The position numbers were made by a program, and so were the translations under genes. From an uncultured Christensenella sp. (GTDB taxonomy: Bacteria; Bacillota; Clostridia; Christensenellales; Borkfalkiaceae), in assembly GCA_910578065.1 (NCBI GenBank), contig CAJTPB010000007.1, positions 1 through 64,000 of the forward strand: a stretch of 64,000 bases of DNA, written 5' to 3'. Positions 16,341 through 25,727 of the stretch are shown one piece after another (the first letter of the stretch is position 1; every line of letters starts with the position of its first letter). Under the pieces are notes generated by a model. The model had not been told where the DNA came from. It worked only from the letters and a program-made list of their open reading frames with translations, and searched no databases.

Positions 16341-18660
16341 ACGCCGTTCCCGTTACCGCGCGGGCGAACACTTGATCGATGTCGCTTACGCAGATAAAGT
16401 TGATATTTTTGCGCACGTTTTCGGGAATCTCTTCCATATCCTTTTTGTTTTCTTCGGGGATAATGATATCGCGAATGCCGATGCGGTTTGCGGCAAGCGC
16501 CTTTTCCTTTAACCCGCCGATGGGAAGCACCTTTCCGCGCAGCGTGATCTCGCCCGTCATGGCAACGTCTCTGCGCACGGCGCGCCCCGTGAATGCCGAA
16601 AGGATCGCCGTCGCCATGGTAATGCCCGCGCTCGGTCCGTCTTTGGGGGTTGCGCCCTCGGGGATATGAATGTGAATATCCTTCTTTTCGAAATCCGCCA
16701 CTTTAATGCCGTATTTATCTGCATGCGCGCGGATATAGCTGATCGCGGCGTGCGCCGATTCCTTCATTACGTCGCCCAGTTTTCCCGTAAGAATCACGTC
16801 GCCCTTGCCCTGCATGGCGGAAACTTCGATGGTAAGCGTGGTGCCGCCCACCGCCGTCCAGGCAAGCCCCGTCGCCGCGCCGACCTCGTCCTTTTCGCGC
16901 ATGTCGTCTTCGTGATTGAAGCGCGGCGCGCCGAGATATTTTTCGAGATTGCCTTTGCCGACCGTGATCGTTTGTCCTTCCGACCCCTTGGCAACTTGCA
17001 CCGCCACCTTTCTGCACACGGTGCCGATGGTGCGTTCCAGCGAACGCACGCCCGCTTCCATGGTGTAACCGTCGATCATTGCGCCGATCGCCCCTTCCGA
17101 AATATGCAAATTGTTTTCTTTTAACCCGTTTTCTTTGCGCTTTTTGGGCACAAGGTAACGGATGGCGATTTCTTCCTTTTCGTCGGGCGTGTAGCCGGAA
17201 AGTTCGATAATTTCCATTCTGTCGCGCAGGGGCGTGGGAATGGTATCGAGCGAGTTTGCCGTAGCGATAAACATGACCTTGGAAAGATCGTACGCGACTT
17301 CTAAATAGCGGTCGCGGAAGGTGGGATTTTGTTCGGGATCGAGCACTTCCAATAAAGCGCTTGCGGGATCGCCGCGCAAGTCGGAAGAAATTTTATCCAC
17401 TTCGTCGAGCAGGAACACCGGATTGATGGTGCCCGCGTTTTTCATTTCGTATAAAATACGCCCCGGCATTGCGCCGATGTACGTTCTTCTGTGCCCTCTG
17501 ATTTCCGCTTCGTCTTTTAAGCCGCCCATGCTCATGCGGACGAACTTTCTGCCCATCGCGCGGGCAATGGAACGGGCGATACTCGTTTTTCCCACTCCGG
17601 GAGGGCCTGCAAGGCACAAAATAGGCGCTTTCAGTTCCCCCGTAAGTTTTAGTACCGCAAGATATTCGAGCACGCGCTCTTTTATTTTTTCCAACCCGTA
17701 GTGATCGGAATTTAACACCGCTTCCACTTCGTGCAGCGAGTTCGTATCTTCCGTTTCTTCCCGCCAAGGAAGATCGATCAGCCAATCGGCATAGTTGCGC
17801 AACACGGTATATTCGGGGGAGGAGGGGGGCATTTTATCCATGCGGTTAAGTTCCGCAAGCGCCTTTTCTTCCACTTCGAGCGGAAGTTTTTTGGCGAGAA
17901 TCTTTTCTTTCAGTTTTTCGTTTTCTTCCACGTCGTCGCCCAGTTCGGCGTGAATGGCTTTTAACTGTTCGCGCAGGAAATATTCCTTTTGCGATTTATC
18001 GATATTTTTGCGCACGTCTTGCGCGATCTTGCGTTCTAAACGGGAAATTTCCAGCTCATCGTTTAAACAGCGTTCGAACAATTTCAGCCGCTGCGCAAGG
18101 CGGTATTCTTCCAAAAGCTGCTGCTTTAACTCGTCTTTCAGCCGCATTTGGTGCGCGCATACGTTGATGTACGCATCGATATTTCCGATGGAATCGAGCA
18201 CCGTTTGCAGTTCTTTGGAAATCTTCCCTTCCCCGCTCGCAACCACGTCTTTTACCAGTTCGCGCGCCGTGCGGAAATACGCTTCTTCCAGCGCGGGATC
18301 CGTTCGAACGGTGCGAACCTCGTCCGCCACCGTGCAGATATACCCCTTTTCCACGCGGAACCCGCGGGCGCGGGCACGGTAAAGCCCTTCGGCATAAACG
18401 CGCAGACGATCGCCCGGCAAACGGGTGGTCTGCTTAATGCGCGCGACGGTGCCGATCTCGTGCAAGTCTTGTATTTCGGGAACTTCTTTATCCGTTTTCT
18501 GTTTGGTGATAAATACGAGTTTCCCGTTGGTATCCGCCCGCTCGATCGCGGCAAGAGAAAGCCCCCGCCCCGCGTCGAACGCAACGCTCGTGTTGGGAAA
18601 AATGACCTGCGTCCGCAAGGGAATTACAGATAATAGATTGGGCATAGACTGGTTTGCCAT
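16330..18660 (-). CDS. lon: ATP-dependent Lon protease
   Basis: Cytoplasmic AAA+ protease for misfolded and regulatory proteins. Order: N-terminal substrate domain (about 8-200), coiled-coil region, Walker A GPPGVGKTS (about 355), Walker B PVFLLDEVDKI, and the C-terminal Ser-Lys protease with PKDGPSAGITM (catalytic Ser) and GGLKEKALAA (catalytic Lys). The 776-residue length is full. It has its own consensus promoter; no HrcA CIRCE repeat is visible upstream. Confidence 0.97.
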   Translation of the reverse strand: MANQSMPNLLSVIPLRTQVIFPNTSVAFDAGRGLSLAAIERADTNGKLVFITKQKTDKEVPEIQDLHEIGTVARIKQTTRLPGDRLRVYAEGLYRARARGFRVEKGYICTVADEVRTVRTDPALEEAYFRTARELVKDVVASGEGKISKELQTVLDSIGNIDAYINVCAHQMRLKDELKQQLLEEYRLAQRLKLFERCLNDELEISRLERKIAQDVRKNIDKSQKEYFLREQLKAIHAELGDDVEENEKLKEKILAKKLPLEVEEKALAELNRMDKMPPSSPEYTVLRNYADWLIDLPWREETEDTNSLHEVEAVLNSDHYGLEKIKERVLEYLAVLKLTGELKAPILCLAGPPGVGKTSIARSIARAMGRKFVRMSMGGLKDEAEIRGHRRTYIGAMPGRILYEMKNAGTINPVFLLDEVDKISSDLRGDPASALLEVLDPEQNPTFRDRYLEVAYDLSKVMFIATANSLDTIPTPLRDRMEIIELSGYTPDEKEEIAIRYLVPKKRKENGLKENNLHISEGAIGAMIDGYTMEAGVRSLERTIGTVCRKVAVQVAKGSEGQTITVGKGNLEKYLGAPRFNHEDDMREKDEVGAATGLAWTAVGGTTLTIEVSAMQGKGDVILTGKLGDVMKESAHAAISYIRAHADKYGIKVADFEKKDIHIHIPEGATPKDGPSAGITMATAILSAFTGRAVRRDVAMTGEITLRGKVLPIGGLKEKALAANRIGIRDIIIPEENKKDMEEIPENVRKNINFICVSDIDQVFARAVTGTAYAR

Positions 18661-18731
18661 AACTGCTCCTTATGATTCGGAAACGACCGATCGGATTTTT
18701 GCGGCGCGAACGAAAATTTACGCCGTATACT

Positions 18732-18760
18732 ATTATATCACACGTTCCCGTTCTTTTCAA
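18732..18760 (-). promoter_or_regulatory. lon promoter
   Basis: TTGAAA (18755-18760), 17-base spacer, TATAAT (18732-18737) on the minus strand, about 65 bases before the lon start. Confidence 0.87.
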
Positions 18761-18783
18761 GCGGTTTTCTTTTATTTGTTGCG

Positions 18784-18814
18784 AAAAAGAAAGACGGAGC
18801 TTTTTGCTTCCGTC
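18784..18814 (-). terminator. Terminator after the rubredoxin gene
   Basis: On the minus strand GACGGAAGC, an A-rich loop and GCTCCGTC (one bulge), followed by TTTCTTTTT. It ends the transcript carrying the flavodiiron and rubredoxin genes. Confidence 0.8.
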
Positions 18815-18830
18815 CTTCTTCCTCTCACGG

Positions 18831-18989
18831 TTATTCCGCTTGAAATTCTTCTTTGCCTACGCCGCAAAGCGGGCACAAGTAATCTTCGGGAACGTTTTCC
18901 CAAGGGGTGCCTGCCGCGATCCCGTTATCGGGATCGCCCGTTTCCTCGTCGTACACGTAACCGCATACGGTGCATACGTATTTTGCCAT
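18831..18989 (-). CDS. Rubredoxin
   Basis: 52-residue iron protein carrying electrons to the flavodiiron protein. The two CxxCG knuckles are intact: YVCTVCGYVYDEETGDPDNG and YLCPLCGVGKEEF. The start at MAKYVC is fixed by AAGGAGG eight bases upstream; 18 more in-frame codons upstream run into the intergenic sequence. It follows fprA by 13 bases, so the electron donor and terminal oxidase are co-transcribed. Confidence 0.97.
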   Translation of the reverse strand: MAKYVCTVCGYVYDEETGDPDNGIAAGTPWENVPEDYLCPLCGVGKEEFQAE

Positions 18990-19002
18990 AAATGTATCCT
19001 CC

Positions 19003-20202
19003 TTATTTTTTGATATCGTTTGCGATTGCTTCCGCAAGCGCAAGAATCGCCTGTTCCTGTTCTTGTTTGCCGGCGGAAAGCAGCGTCGCCGTTTCGCCTA
19101 CCTGCGTAAATTCTTTCATTGTCGAAAGGGTTTCCGCCATGATCTTTCCCGCCGCAGGCGCCCACGAACCGTTTTCGATCAGCGCGTACGTTCTGCCGCG
19201 CAGACCGTGCGCCTTTAAATCGTTGATCAGCGTTTCCATTTTGGGGAACAGCCCGCCGTTGTAGGTAACGGAAGCGAACGCAAGATGCGAAACGCGGAAC
19301 GCCTGCGCAAGCAGTTCGGAACAGTCGGTTACGGAAACGTCGTATACGCAAACGGAAATTCCCTTTTGCGCCAACGCGGAAGCGAGCAATTCCGCCGCGC
19401 TTTGCGTGTGCCCATAAATAGACGCATAGAACACCGCCGCCCCCTTTTCTTCGGGTTGATACCCGCTCCAAAGCCGATACTTTTCTACCATTTTCGCAGC
19501 GTCTTTGCGCAGCACGGGACCGTGCAGCGGACAAATGCGTTCGATCGAAAGCCCTTCCGTCTTTTTTAAAGCAGCCTGCACCTGCACGCCGTATTTTCCC
19601 ACAATATTGGTATAATATCTGCGCGCTTCGGGCAAATATGCTTGCTCGAACGGATAATCTTCGGAAAAAAGCGAACCTTCCAGCGCGCCGAACGTTCCGA
19701 ACGCGTCCGCCGAAAACAGCGTGCCCGAAATGCCGTCGTACGTAAACATAACTTCCGGCCAGTGCACCATGGGCGCGAATAAAAATTTAAGCGTGTGTTT
19801 ACCCGTGCAAAGTTCTTCGTTTTCCGCTACGGTGCGTATGCGTTCGCCGCAGAAACCGTAGTACTGCGCGAGCATCTGCGCCGATTTTTTATTTACTATC
19901 ACCGTTACGTCGGGGTACTTTTCCACCGTGCGCAAAAAGGTTGCCGAATGGTCGGGTTCCATATGCTGCACGATCAAATAGTCGAGCGAACGCCCGCCGA
20001 GCGCCGCCTCCAAATTGTTTAAAAACGCGTCGCCCACGGCGCTGTCCACCGTGTCGAACAGCACCGTTTTTTCGTCCATCAACAAATACGCGTTATAAGA
20101 AATTCCGCGCGGCACGGGATACAGCCCTTCGAAGAAAGAAAGTTTTCTGTCGCTGCCGCCCAACCAATATAAATTTTCCGCTATAAGAACTGCGTTTTGC
20201 AT
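19003..20202 (-). CDS. fprA: Flavodiiron protein (FprA-type oxygen/NO reductase)
   Basis: Cytoplasmic enzyme of anaerobes reducing O2 to water (or NO to N2O) with electrons from rubredoxin. The N-terminal metallo-beta-lactamase-like domain (about 1-250) has the diiron ligands in QHMEPDHSATF, the expected His in MVHWPEVMFTY and LFSADAFGTFG. The C-terminal flavodoxin domain (about 255-395) begins VFYASIYGHTQSAAELL and binds FMN. The 399-residue length equals family members without an extra rubredoxin domain; here rubredoxin is a separate downstream gene. Confidence 0.95.
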   Translation of the reverse strand: MQNAVLIAENLYWLGGSDRKLSFFEGLYPVPRGISYNAYLLMDEKTVLFDTVDSAVGDAFLNNLEAALGGRSLDYLIVQHMEPDHSATFLRTVEKYPDVTVIVNKKSAQMLAQYYGFCGERIRTVAENEELCTGKHTLKFLFAPMVHWPEVMFTYDGISGTLFSADAFGTFGALEGSLFSEDYPFEQAYLPEARRYYTNIVGKYGVQVQAALKKTEGLSIERICPLHGPVLRKDAAKMVEKYRLWSGYQPEEKGAAVFYASIYGHTQSAAELLASALAQKGISVCVYDVSVTDCSELLAQAFRVSHLAFASVTYNGGLFPKMETLINDLKAHGLRGRTYALIENGSWAPAAGKIMAETLSTMKEFTQVGETATLLSAGKQEQEQAILALAEAIANDIKK

Positions 20203-20241
20203 GTTCGCCTCCGTTTCAAGTTTTTCCGTAAACGCCCGCTT

Positions 20242-20760
20242 TTATACCGCAGGACCGGTCGCCGAAGGCGCATATACGCGCGCGGCAAGTTCTTGATCGA
20301 GCAAATACAATCCCTTCGCGTCCGAGCCGAACAGCTGCATTTTTTTGATCATGTCGTCTGCGTTCTTTTCTTCCTCGCCCTGTTCTTTTACAAACCAATC
20401 GAGAAATTGCATTGTTTTAAAATCTTTCGCCGCGAACGCTTCCGCATAGATCGCCGTGATCAGAGAGGTAACGTAGCATTCGTGTTCGTACCCCGCCTCT
20501 AAGGGCGCAAGGTGGTTTGCAAACGTTTTATCCGGCTTTGCGACCTGCGCAAAGGTAACGCGCACGCCGTTGTCGATTAAATAACGGCGAAGCATCAACG
20601 CGTGATCGCGCTCTTCCTGCGCCTGCACTTCGTACCAATGCGCGAATCCGTTTAAGCCCTCGTCTGCATAATAGTTTGCAAAGTCGAGATACAAATAAGC
20701 GGAATACAGTTCTTTGTTGATTTGATCGTTGATCATGTCTGCAATTTTTTTCTGAATCAT
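20242..20760 (-). CDS. ftn: Ferritin
   Basis: 172-residue bacterial non-haem ferritin (FtnA-like) that oxidises and stores iron. Diiron ligands are visible in NKELYSAYLYLDFANYY, YEVQAQEERDHAL and the later EGYEHECYVTSL and QFLDWFVKEQGEEE helices. GGAGG precedes the ATG by about nine bases. It lies directly upstream of the flavodiiron/rubredoxin genes, so sequestering ferrous iron and removing O2 are probably co-expressed. No PerR or Fur box is evident. Confidence 0.95.
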   Translation of the reverse strand: MIQKKIADMINDQINKELYSAYLYLDFANYYADEGLNGFAHWYEVQAQEERDHALMLRRYLIDNGVRVTFAQVAKPDKTFANHLAPLEAGYEHECYVTSLITAIYAEAFAAKDFKTMQFLDWFVKEQGEEEKNADDMIKKMQLFGSDAKGLYLLDQELAARVYAPSATGPAV

Positions 20761-20778
20761 TTTTATGTCCTCCGTGTT

Positions 20779-21120
20779 TTAAAAATTAGATCCGTTCCAA
20801 CCCCAATCGCTTACCTCGCGATAGGTGATATAAATGCAATCTGCGGGGATCTGTAACGTTTCCCCCATGATCTTGCAAAGCGCCTGCGTCATTTTTTCGT
20901 AATCGGAAGCGGAAGCCGTTCCGTACAGACTTACCGCAAGGTAAGCGCCTTTTTTCAGCTTTTTGCCGCCCAAATACAAATCGTACCCGTCGGCAAAGCC
21001 TGCCATCAAATACGTTTCCGTTTTATGCAGGCAGGTTACCGCTTGTCCGAATTTACGCTTGATTTCTTCCTTTTTTTCTTCCGTCAGTTTTTCCGTAATT
21101 TTACAATCGATAAACGGCAT
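20779..21120 (-). CDS. MIF-like tautomerase family protein
   Basis: 113 residues starting MPFIDCKI, so a catalytic Pro would be exposed after Met removal. The C-terminal ADCIYITYREVSDWGWNGSNF closely follows the conserved end of macrophage migration inhibitory factor/phenylpyruvate tautomerase proteins. The physiological substrate in bacteria is unclear. It lies between ferritin and a NYN-domain gene with short gaps (18 and 13 bases), which suggests shared transcription rather than a proven shared role. Confidence 0.85.
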   Translation of the reverse strand: MPFIDCKITEKLTEEKKEEIKRKFGQAVTCLHKTETYLMAGFADGYDLYLGGKKLKKGAYLAVSLYGTASASDYEKMTQALCKIMGETLQIPADCIYITYREVSDWGWNGSNF

Positions 21121-21133
21121 ATAAAATCCCCTT

Positions 21134-21898
21134 TTAAGTTTCTTTTAATTTGATGAACATGTTCGATTCTTTTCCCTTTTCGATTTCGAATTTCTCTTTC
21201 GAAAAAAATTCGTAAGACTTTTTCGCACCGTACGCTTTAAAATCGAACTGCGGATATGCCTGATATATTTTACTGATCAGCCATTCCAAAGACCCTTTTT
21301 CTTCCTGACCTTCGAGAATATGCACCGCAAAATTTTCGATATCCTCTTTGGGGATCAAAACGCTTTCTTCTGCGGCGGGCGCTTCTTTTTTGGTTTTCTT
21401 CTTCGGCTTTTCTTCTTTCTTTTCCGCGGCGGAAGGCTTCTTTTTCTGCGCGGAATCTTTTCCCGCTATGTCTTCCAAATACAAAAATCTGTCGCACACC
21501 TTTACGAATGAGGAGGGGGTTTTCTTTTCGCCCGCGCCGATCACAAAAATATTCGATTCTTTCAGCCGCTTGGCAAGCCCCGTAAAATCGCTGTCGCTGG
21601 ACATTAAACACACGCCGTTGATGTTTCCGCTGTACAAAATATCCATTGCGTCGATGATCATTTTAGAATCGGTCGCGTTCTTTCCTTTGGTGTAAGAAAA
21701 CTGCTGTACGGGCGTGATGGAATAATCGTTTACGATCGTTTTCCACGCCTTCGATTCTTCCCCCGTAAAGTCGCCGTACATGCGCTTATACGTCACTTTT
21801 CCGAATAAGATCAACTCTTTATCCAGCGCGCTCATGTACTTTGCGGAAACGTTTTCCGAATCGATCAAAAGCGCAATCGTTAAATTTCCGTTTGTCAC
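21134..21898 (-). CDS. NYN-domain (LabA/Limkain-like) protein with C-terminal OST-HTH
   Basis: 254 residues. The N-terminal PIN-like NYN domain (1-155) shows the acidic set expected of a metal-dependent ribonuclease fold: LLIDSENVS, TDSKMIIDAMD and MSSDSDFTGLAKRLKES. A Lys/Glu-rich linker (about 160-185) leads to a winged OST-HTH/LOTUS-type domain (190-254). These proteins are presumed RNA-binding or RNA-cleaving; substrates are unknown. It heads the tight series with the MIF-like and ferritin genes. Confidence 0.88.
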   Translation of the reverse strand: MTNGNLTIALLIDSENVSAKYMSALDKELILFGKVTYKRMYGDFTGEESKAWKTIVNDYSITPVQQFSYTKGKNATDSKMIIDAMDILYSGNINGVCLMSSDSDFTGLAKRLKESNIFVIGAGEKKTPSSFVKVCDRFLYLEDIAGKDSAQKKKPSAAEKKEEKPKKKTKKEAPAAEESVLIPKEDIENFAVHILEGQEEKGSLEWLISKIYQAYPQFDFKAYGAKKSYEFFSKEKFEIEKGKESNMFIKLKET

Positions 21899-21936
21899 TA
21901 CTTTTCTCCTTTATATAGCCGCACAAGATACGACCG

Positions 21937-22884
21937 TTATCGCCTGCGATCGAAAAAACTGATCTGCGCTTCTTTCAACGTTTGTACCTTTCGTTCTTTT
22001 ATGACGTCCTCTTTAAAAAGTTCCCCGCAAAGCAACGGCGAGGCAGCCGAAAAATTTTTACGGCTGTTTTGCACCCGTTCTTCGCTGTAATTGGCGTAAC
22101 AGTATTTGCATCCGTTCAAACATGTGTTGTACGCGCCGATATCGATGCTTTCGAAACAGCCGCACTCTTCCCGCTGGTTTTTGTCTTTTCCGCCCTTTAA
22201 CGGATATCCCGCAATGCGTTCGATCAGTTTTTCGTCTACGCAATGCCCGTGCGCAATTCCCATTTCGCTTAAATCGATCTGCTCCGCACACGTTTCGATC
22301 TGCAACGAATGCCCCTTGGCGATCTGCGCAAAGTCGGCTGCCAACGCCCGCATTTCCTCTTCGGAAATAGCATTTAAACATAAATCGGAAACGTTCTTTT
22401 TTGTTTTTTCGTATAAATCGAGAAAGCTGACGATCACCTTTTCCGTATAGCCGCAAACGCATTCCGCAATTTCGGAAAATGCGCGCAAATGGTATTGCGG
22501 CGTATACTTTTTGCTGCATAAAATCGGATCGTACCGCCAAATCACCCTTTCTTTGCCGATTTTTTCGGAAAGTTCCCGAAATACGGGAATCAGAGTTTTT
22601 TTCTTGTCGGGCAGCCGCGGCTCTACGTCTTTTCCGTAACCCGTTAAGGTAAACTGAAAGTAATAGTTATAATCTTTTAACCGATTTAAATGCGGAAGCA
22701 TCGCGGAAGGATTCTTCGTCCAAAATACAATGCAGTCTACCGCGTCGGGCGACAATGAAATTTTACTGATTTGCCGCGCATTCATGGGATTGCGCACATA
22801 AACGAATCCCTCTTGTAAGCGATTGAAAAACCAATCGGAATAATAATTGGGGATATCCGTTCTTCTGCTCGCGCTGATGATCAT
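21937..22884 (-). CDS. DUF1848 family protein with C-terminal CX3CX2C motif
   Basis: 315 residues beginning MIISASRRTDIPNYYSDWFF, the hallmark start of DUF1848, followed by VDCIVFWTKNPSAMLPHL. Near the C-terminus NTCLNGCKYCYANYSEERV contains CX3CX2C, the spacing of the radical-SAM 4Fe-4S site, in an unusual C-terminal position; two further cysteines (ECGCFES) precede it. I therefore infer a radical-SAM-like enzyme of unknown substrate. Its ATG overlaps the stop of the upstream methyltransferase-like gene by four bases, so the two are probably partners. Confidence 0.85.
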   Translation of the reverse strand: MIISASRRTDIPNYYSDWFFNRLQEGFVYVRNPMNARQISKISLSPDAVDCIVFWTKNPSAMLPHLNRLKDYNYYFQFTLTGYGKDVEPRLPDKKKTLIPVFRELSEKIGKERVIWRYDPILCSKKYTPQYHLRAFSEIAECVCGYTEKVIVSFLDLYEKTKKNVSDLCLNAISEEEMRALAADFAQIAKGHSLQIETCAEQIDLSEMGIAHGHCVDEKLIERIAGYPLKGGKDKNQREECGCFESIDIGAYNTCLNGCKYCYANYSEERVQNSRKNFSAASPLLCGELFKEDVIKERKVQTLKEAQISFFDRRR

Positions 22885-23783
22885 ACGGGCTGCTTCCTTT
22901 TAAACGAAAATATCTGATACCGTATCTTCCCGACGGTTAAAATAGGACTTCTGTTTAAAAATTGTTTGCAATCGTCCGTACAGCCGCCTTCCGAGCGCAC
23001 GGCGCAGCATTCGTCTAACTTTTGCAAAAATTCTATTGCTTCGTCGGGATATTGAAAATCGTTATCGTACTTCTTTATTCCGCTTTTCGGATCTTTATAA
23101 CACTTATACGTTCGCGGTTCGCTGATCGATTCCAAATTATTTTCCAATAACGCGCAATAAAGTTTTTCGCTTCTGTCGACGTCCATATTAAGGCTGGTAT
23201 CATCCGAACGCAAAGAAATCATAACATGCAGTTCGTCGCGCTTTAACTTTTTTTGCGCAAAACAGTTACACAGCGTCGTAAAATCCGTTTCCGAAAATTC
23301 GCTGATCGACTTTGGGAACATATAAATATCTGAATCGAGCGAATCCGTTTGACTTAAAAACAAATCGGCGGCGTTCCCCTGCATAAACCACACTTCGTCA
23401 TTTCGTTCCGCATGTATTTTATAATGCCAGTCGATCGCGTCAAGCCCTCTGTAACGAACTTTGCATTCTCCTGCATTCTGTTTTTCTAATTGCTTTTTTA
23501 ACGCCCAATAATCGAGATTGGCGCCGCAGCCGACGGAAAGGATTCTGATTTCGTTTTCATATGTATGCTTTTGCAGCAAATCTTCAAACATTTCCATATA
23601 TTCGAAGCTATATGCAAACGCATAACGCAACAAATATAACTGCTGTAAATGAATATCGAAATAGTCGGGAACCTGTCCTCCTTGAAAATGCAGCTCTTTT
23701 AACGAACAAAGTTGATTACCGTCTTCTGCGAACTGCTTAAAATCTTCAAAAATCTCTTGTAAATATTCTTCGATTTCGATCAT
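22881..23783 (-). CDS. Putative SAM-dependent methyltransferase-like protein
   Basis: 300 residues. EIRILSVGCGANLDYWAL (about 97-114) resembles motif I of class I methyltransferases, followed by RYRGLDAIDWHYK, where an acidic motif II residue would lie, and LDSDIYMFPKSISEFSE as a candidate motif IV. The N-terminal 90 residues are acidic and helical. Seven cysteines are scattered, including CCAVRSEGGCTDDC near the C-terminus. No named family is recognised. It overlaps the DUF1848 gene by four bases. Confidence 0.7.
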   Translation of the reverse strand: MIEIEEYLQEIFEDFKQFAEDGNQLCSLKELHFQGGQVPDYFDIHLQQLYLLRYAFAYSFEYMEMFEDLLQKHTYENEIRILSVGCGANLDYWALKKQLEKQNAGECKVRYRGLDAIDWHYKIHAERNDEVWFMQGNAADLFLSQTDSLDSDIYMFPKSISEFSETDFTTLCNCFAQKKLKRDELHVMISLRSDDTSLNMDVDRSEKLYCALLENNLESISEPRTYKCYKDPKSGIKKYDNDFQYPDEAIEFLQKLDECCAVRSEGGCTDDCKQFLNRSPILTVGKIRYQIFSFKRKQPV

Positions 23784-23809
23784 TTTCTTTCCCTTTTGTA
23801 TTTACAAAA

Positions 23810-25198
23810 TTATTTGCGTTTTAAACAGACAAGCGTTTCGACATGTTTTGTTTGCGGAAACATATCGTACGGCTGTAAATAGGTGATTTGATATGCGCCG
23901 TCTGTATTTCCGCTTTTTACAAGCTCGCCCCCGTCCTCTTTCAGCGTACCCGTTAAAATACCCAAATCGCGCGCGAGCGTTGCGGGATTGCAGGAAATCA
24001 TAACTACTTTTTTTACATCGTTTTGCGCCAACAATTTTAAAAGACTTCTGTCTACGCCCGCACGCGGCGGGTCGAGCACAACGACGGCGTTCGGTTCTTT
24101 TTTCAGCATTTCGGGCAGCAGATCTTCTACTCTGCCGCAAAGCGGAAACATTTTATCCGCTAAATCGTTGCGCTGCGCGAGTACTTTGGCGCACGCGACC
24201 GCTTCGGGCACGATTTCGATGCCGTATGCGCGGGCGCAGTTTTTTGCGAACAGCGCGGTCATAAGTCCGCCGCCCGCATAACAATCGATTACCGTATCCT
24301 CTTCCGACTGCACGGCGAGGGAAACCGCTTTTTCGTATAATTTTACGCGCACGCCCTCGTTTACCTGCACGAAGGTATTCGCGCCCGCTTCGAAGGTGAT
24401 GCCGCATTCGGTGCAATCGTAAACGCCCTGCCCTTTTAACAAAATAAACTCTTCGCCGAACACCACGTTGGTATCGCGGTCGTTAATGTTTAAGTAGAAG
24501 GTATATTCCCCGAACACGTCGTCAAGCAAATGCAATAAAAAATCGATCCCCTTAATTTCGCGCACGGCGGAAACGAGGGTTACAATAAATTTACCCTTTA
24601 ATTCCCGCACGACGATATGCCGAAGCTGCCCCGTTTTTTGTTCTTCGTCGTAGCCGTCTAACCCGCACGTCTGCATAAATCTGCGCAGCACGGCGATGAG
24701 TTCCCGCGACCACTTGGGGTGAATGGGGCATTCGTCTATTTCGACGATGCGGTGCGAACGTTCCGCATAAAACCCGATCGCGTTTTCCCCATCCTTCTGC
24801 CCGATGGGAAGCTGCAATTTATTGCGATAACCGTATTCCTTTTCGCTGCGCTCGCAAGCGGGAACGGGATATTCGATGCCGCCGATCTTGCGCAGACTGT
24901 CCTGCACGAGCAAACTTTTAAATTTAAGTTGGGCGCGGTATTTCACGTGTTGCAGCTGGCACCCGCCGCACCGGTAAAAGGCGGAGCATTCGGGACGGAC
25001 GCGCTCGTCGGCAGGGGTGAAAATTTCTTCCGCCTTGCCGTAAGCTACGTTCCCCTTTACGCGCAGAATTTTTATCTTTGCGCGCTCCCCCGGAAGCAAA
25101 TAAGGAACGAAGAGGGTATACCCTTCCCCTTTTACGATTCCCTCTCCGTTTGTTCCGAGCGCCGCGGCGATTCCCGTTACCGTCTGATTCTTTTCCAT
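23810..25198 (-). CDS. rlmD: 23S rRNA (uracil-C5)-methyltransferase, RlmD/RumA family
   Basis: Methylates a uridine of 23S rRNA (U1939 by E. coli numbering) or a related site. Order: N-terminal TRAM domain (about 1-62), Fe-S cysteine motif CSAFYRCGGCQLQH (about 71-84) with a fourth cysteine later, a central domain, then the Rossmann methyltransferase with DCYAGGGLMTALFA, VVLDPPRAGVD and the catalytic VMISCNPATLARD. Firmicutes often carry several paralogues (RlmCD type), so the exact target is uncertain. Confidence 0.93.
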   Translation of the reverse strand: MEKNQTVTGIAAALGTNGEGIVKGEGYTLFVPYLLPGERAKIKILRVKGNVAYGKAEEIFTPADERVRPECSAFYRCGGCQLQHVKYRAQLKFKSLLVQDSLRKIGGIEYPVPACERSEKEYGYRNKLQLPIGQKDGENAIGFYAERSHRIVEIDECPIHPKWSRELIAVLRRFMQTCGLDGYDEEQKTGQLRHIVVRELKGKFIVTLVSAVREIKGIDFLLHLLDDVFGEYTFYLNINDRDTNVVFGEEFILLKGQGVYDCTECGITFEAGANTFVQVNEGVRVKLYEKAVSLAVQSEEDTVIDCYAGGGLMTALFAKNCARAYGIEIVPEAVACAKVLAQRNDLADKMFPLCGRVEDLLPEMLKKEPNAVVVLDPPRAGVDRSLLKLLAQNDVKKVVMISCNPATLARDLGILTGTLKEDGGELVKSGNTDGAYQITYLQPYDMFPQTKHVETLVCLKRK

Positions 25199-25202
25199 AA
25201 CA

Positions 25203-25727
25203 CTATCTCCGAATGCGTTTCACGGCGGCGTTCACCGATTTCTGGCAAAGGAATATCATGCGGTCGTACACCGCAAAAAACAGCGTGCCGCCGATAAAAA
25301 TGACGTAATAGATATACTGATTGATCCAATCGACGGCGACGTTCATTTCAAACGTGAACCGCCAGCATAAGTACATGGCGCAATCGAACCACGCCGCTTT
25401 TACGATAAAACAGACGATCATATTCCAGCGGAATTTGGTCTGCAAAAAATTAGCAAGCGGATGCAGCCCGAAAAAGACGACGAAAGGAAGCAGCCTCCAA
25501 TAATTGAAACCGCCCAATAAAAAGGATAAAATGCTCGCCCCGATAAACGCGAGAACGTTTCCCCAAATAAATTCTTTGGAGAGGGGCACCATTAGCGCAA
25601 AACAGCCGACGATGTACCCCGTAGCGAGCAAAAAAGGACTGAACGAACCGAGGACCAAAAATACGGTTGCGACGGCGCAGGAAATTGCCGAAAGCGCAAT
25701 TTCGAACGACTTGGAAGGGCGTTTCAT
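25203..25727 (-). CDS. Five-helix membrane protein, unknown
   Basis: 174 residues with about five predicted membrane helices and a basic C-terminus (KSVNAAVKRIRR). The start is adjacent to the stop of the DnaJ-like gene (TAA then ATG) and the end lies four bases before rlmD. The layout recalls small ECF-type or DUF2232-like membrane proteins, but I cannot assign it. No enzymatic motif seen. Confidence 0.75.
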   Translation of the reverse strand: MKRPSKSFEIALSAISCAVATVFLVLGSFSPFLLATGYIVGCFALMVPLSKEFIWGNVLAFIGASILSFLLGGFNYWRLLPFVVFFGLHPLANFLQTKFRWNMIVCFIVKAAWFDCAMYLCWRFTFEMNVAVDWINQYIYYVIFIGGTLFFAVYDRMIFLCQKSVNAAVKRIRR

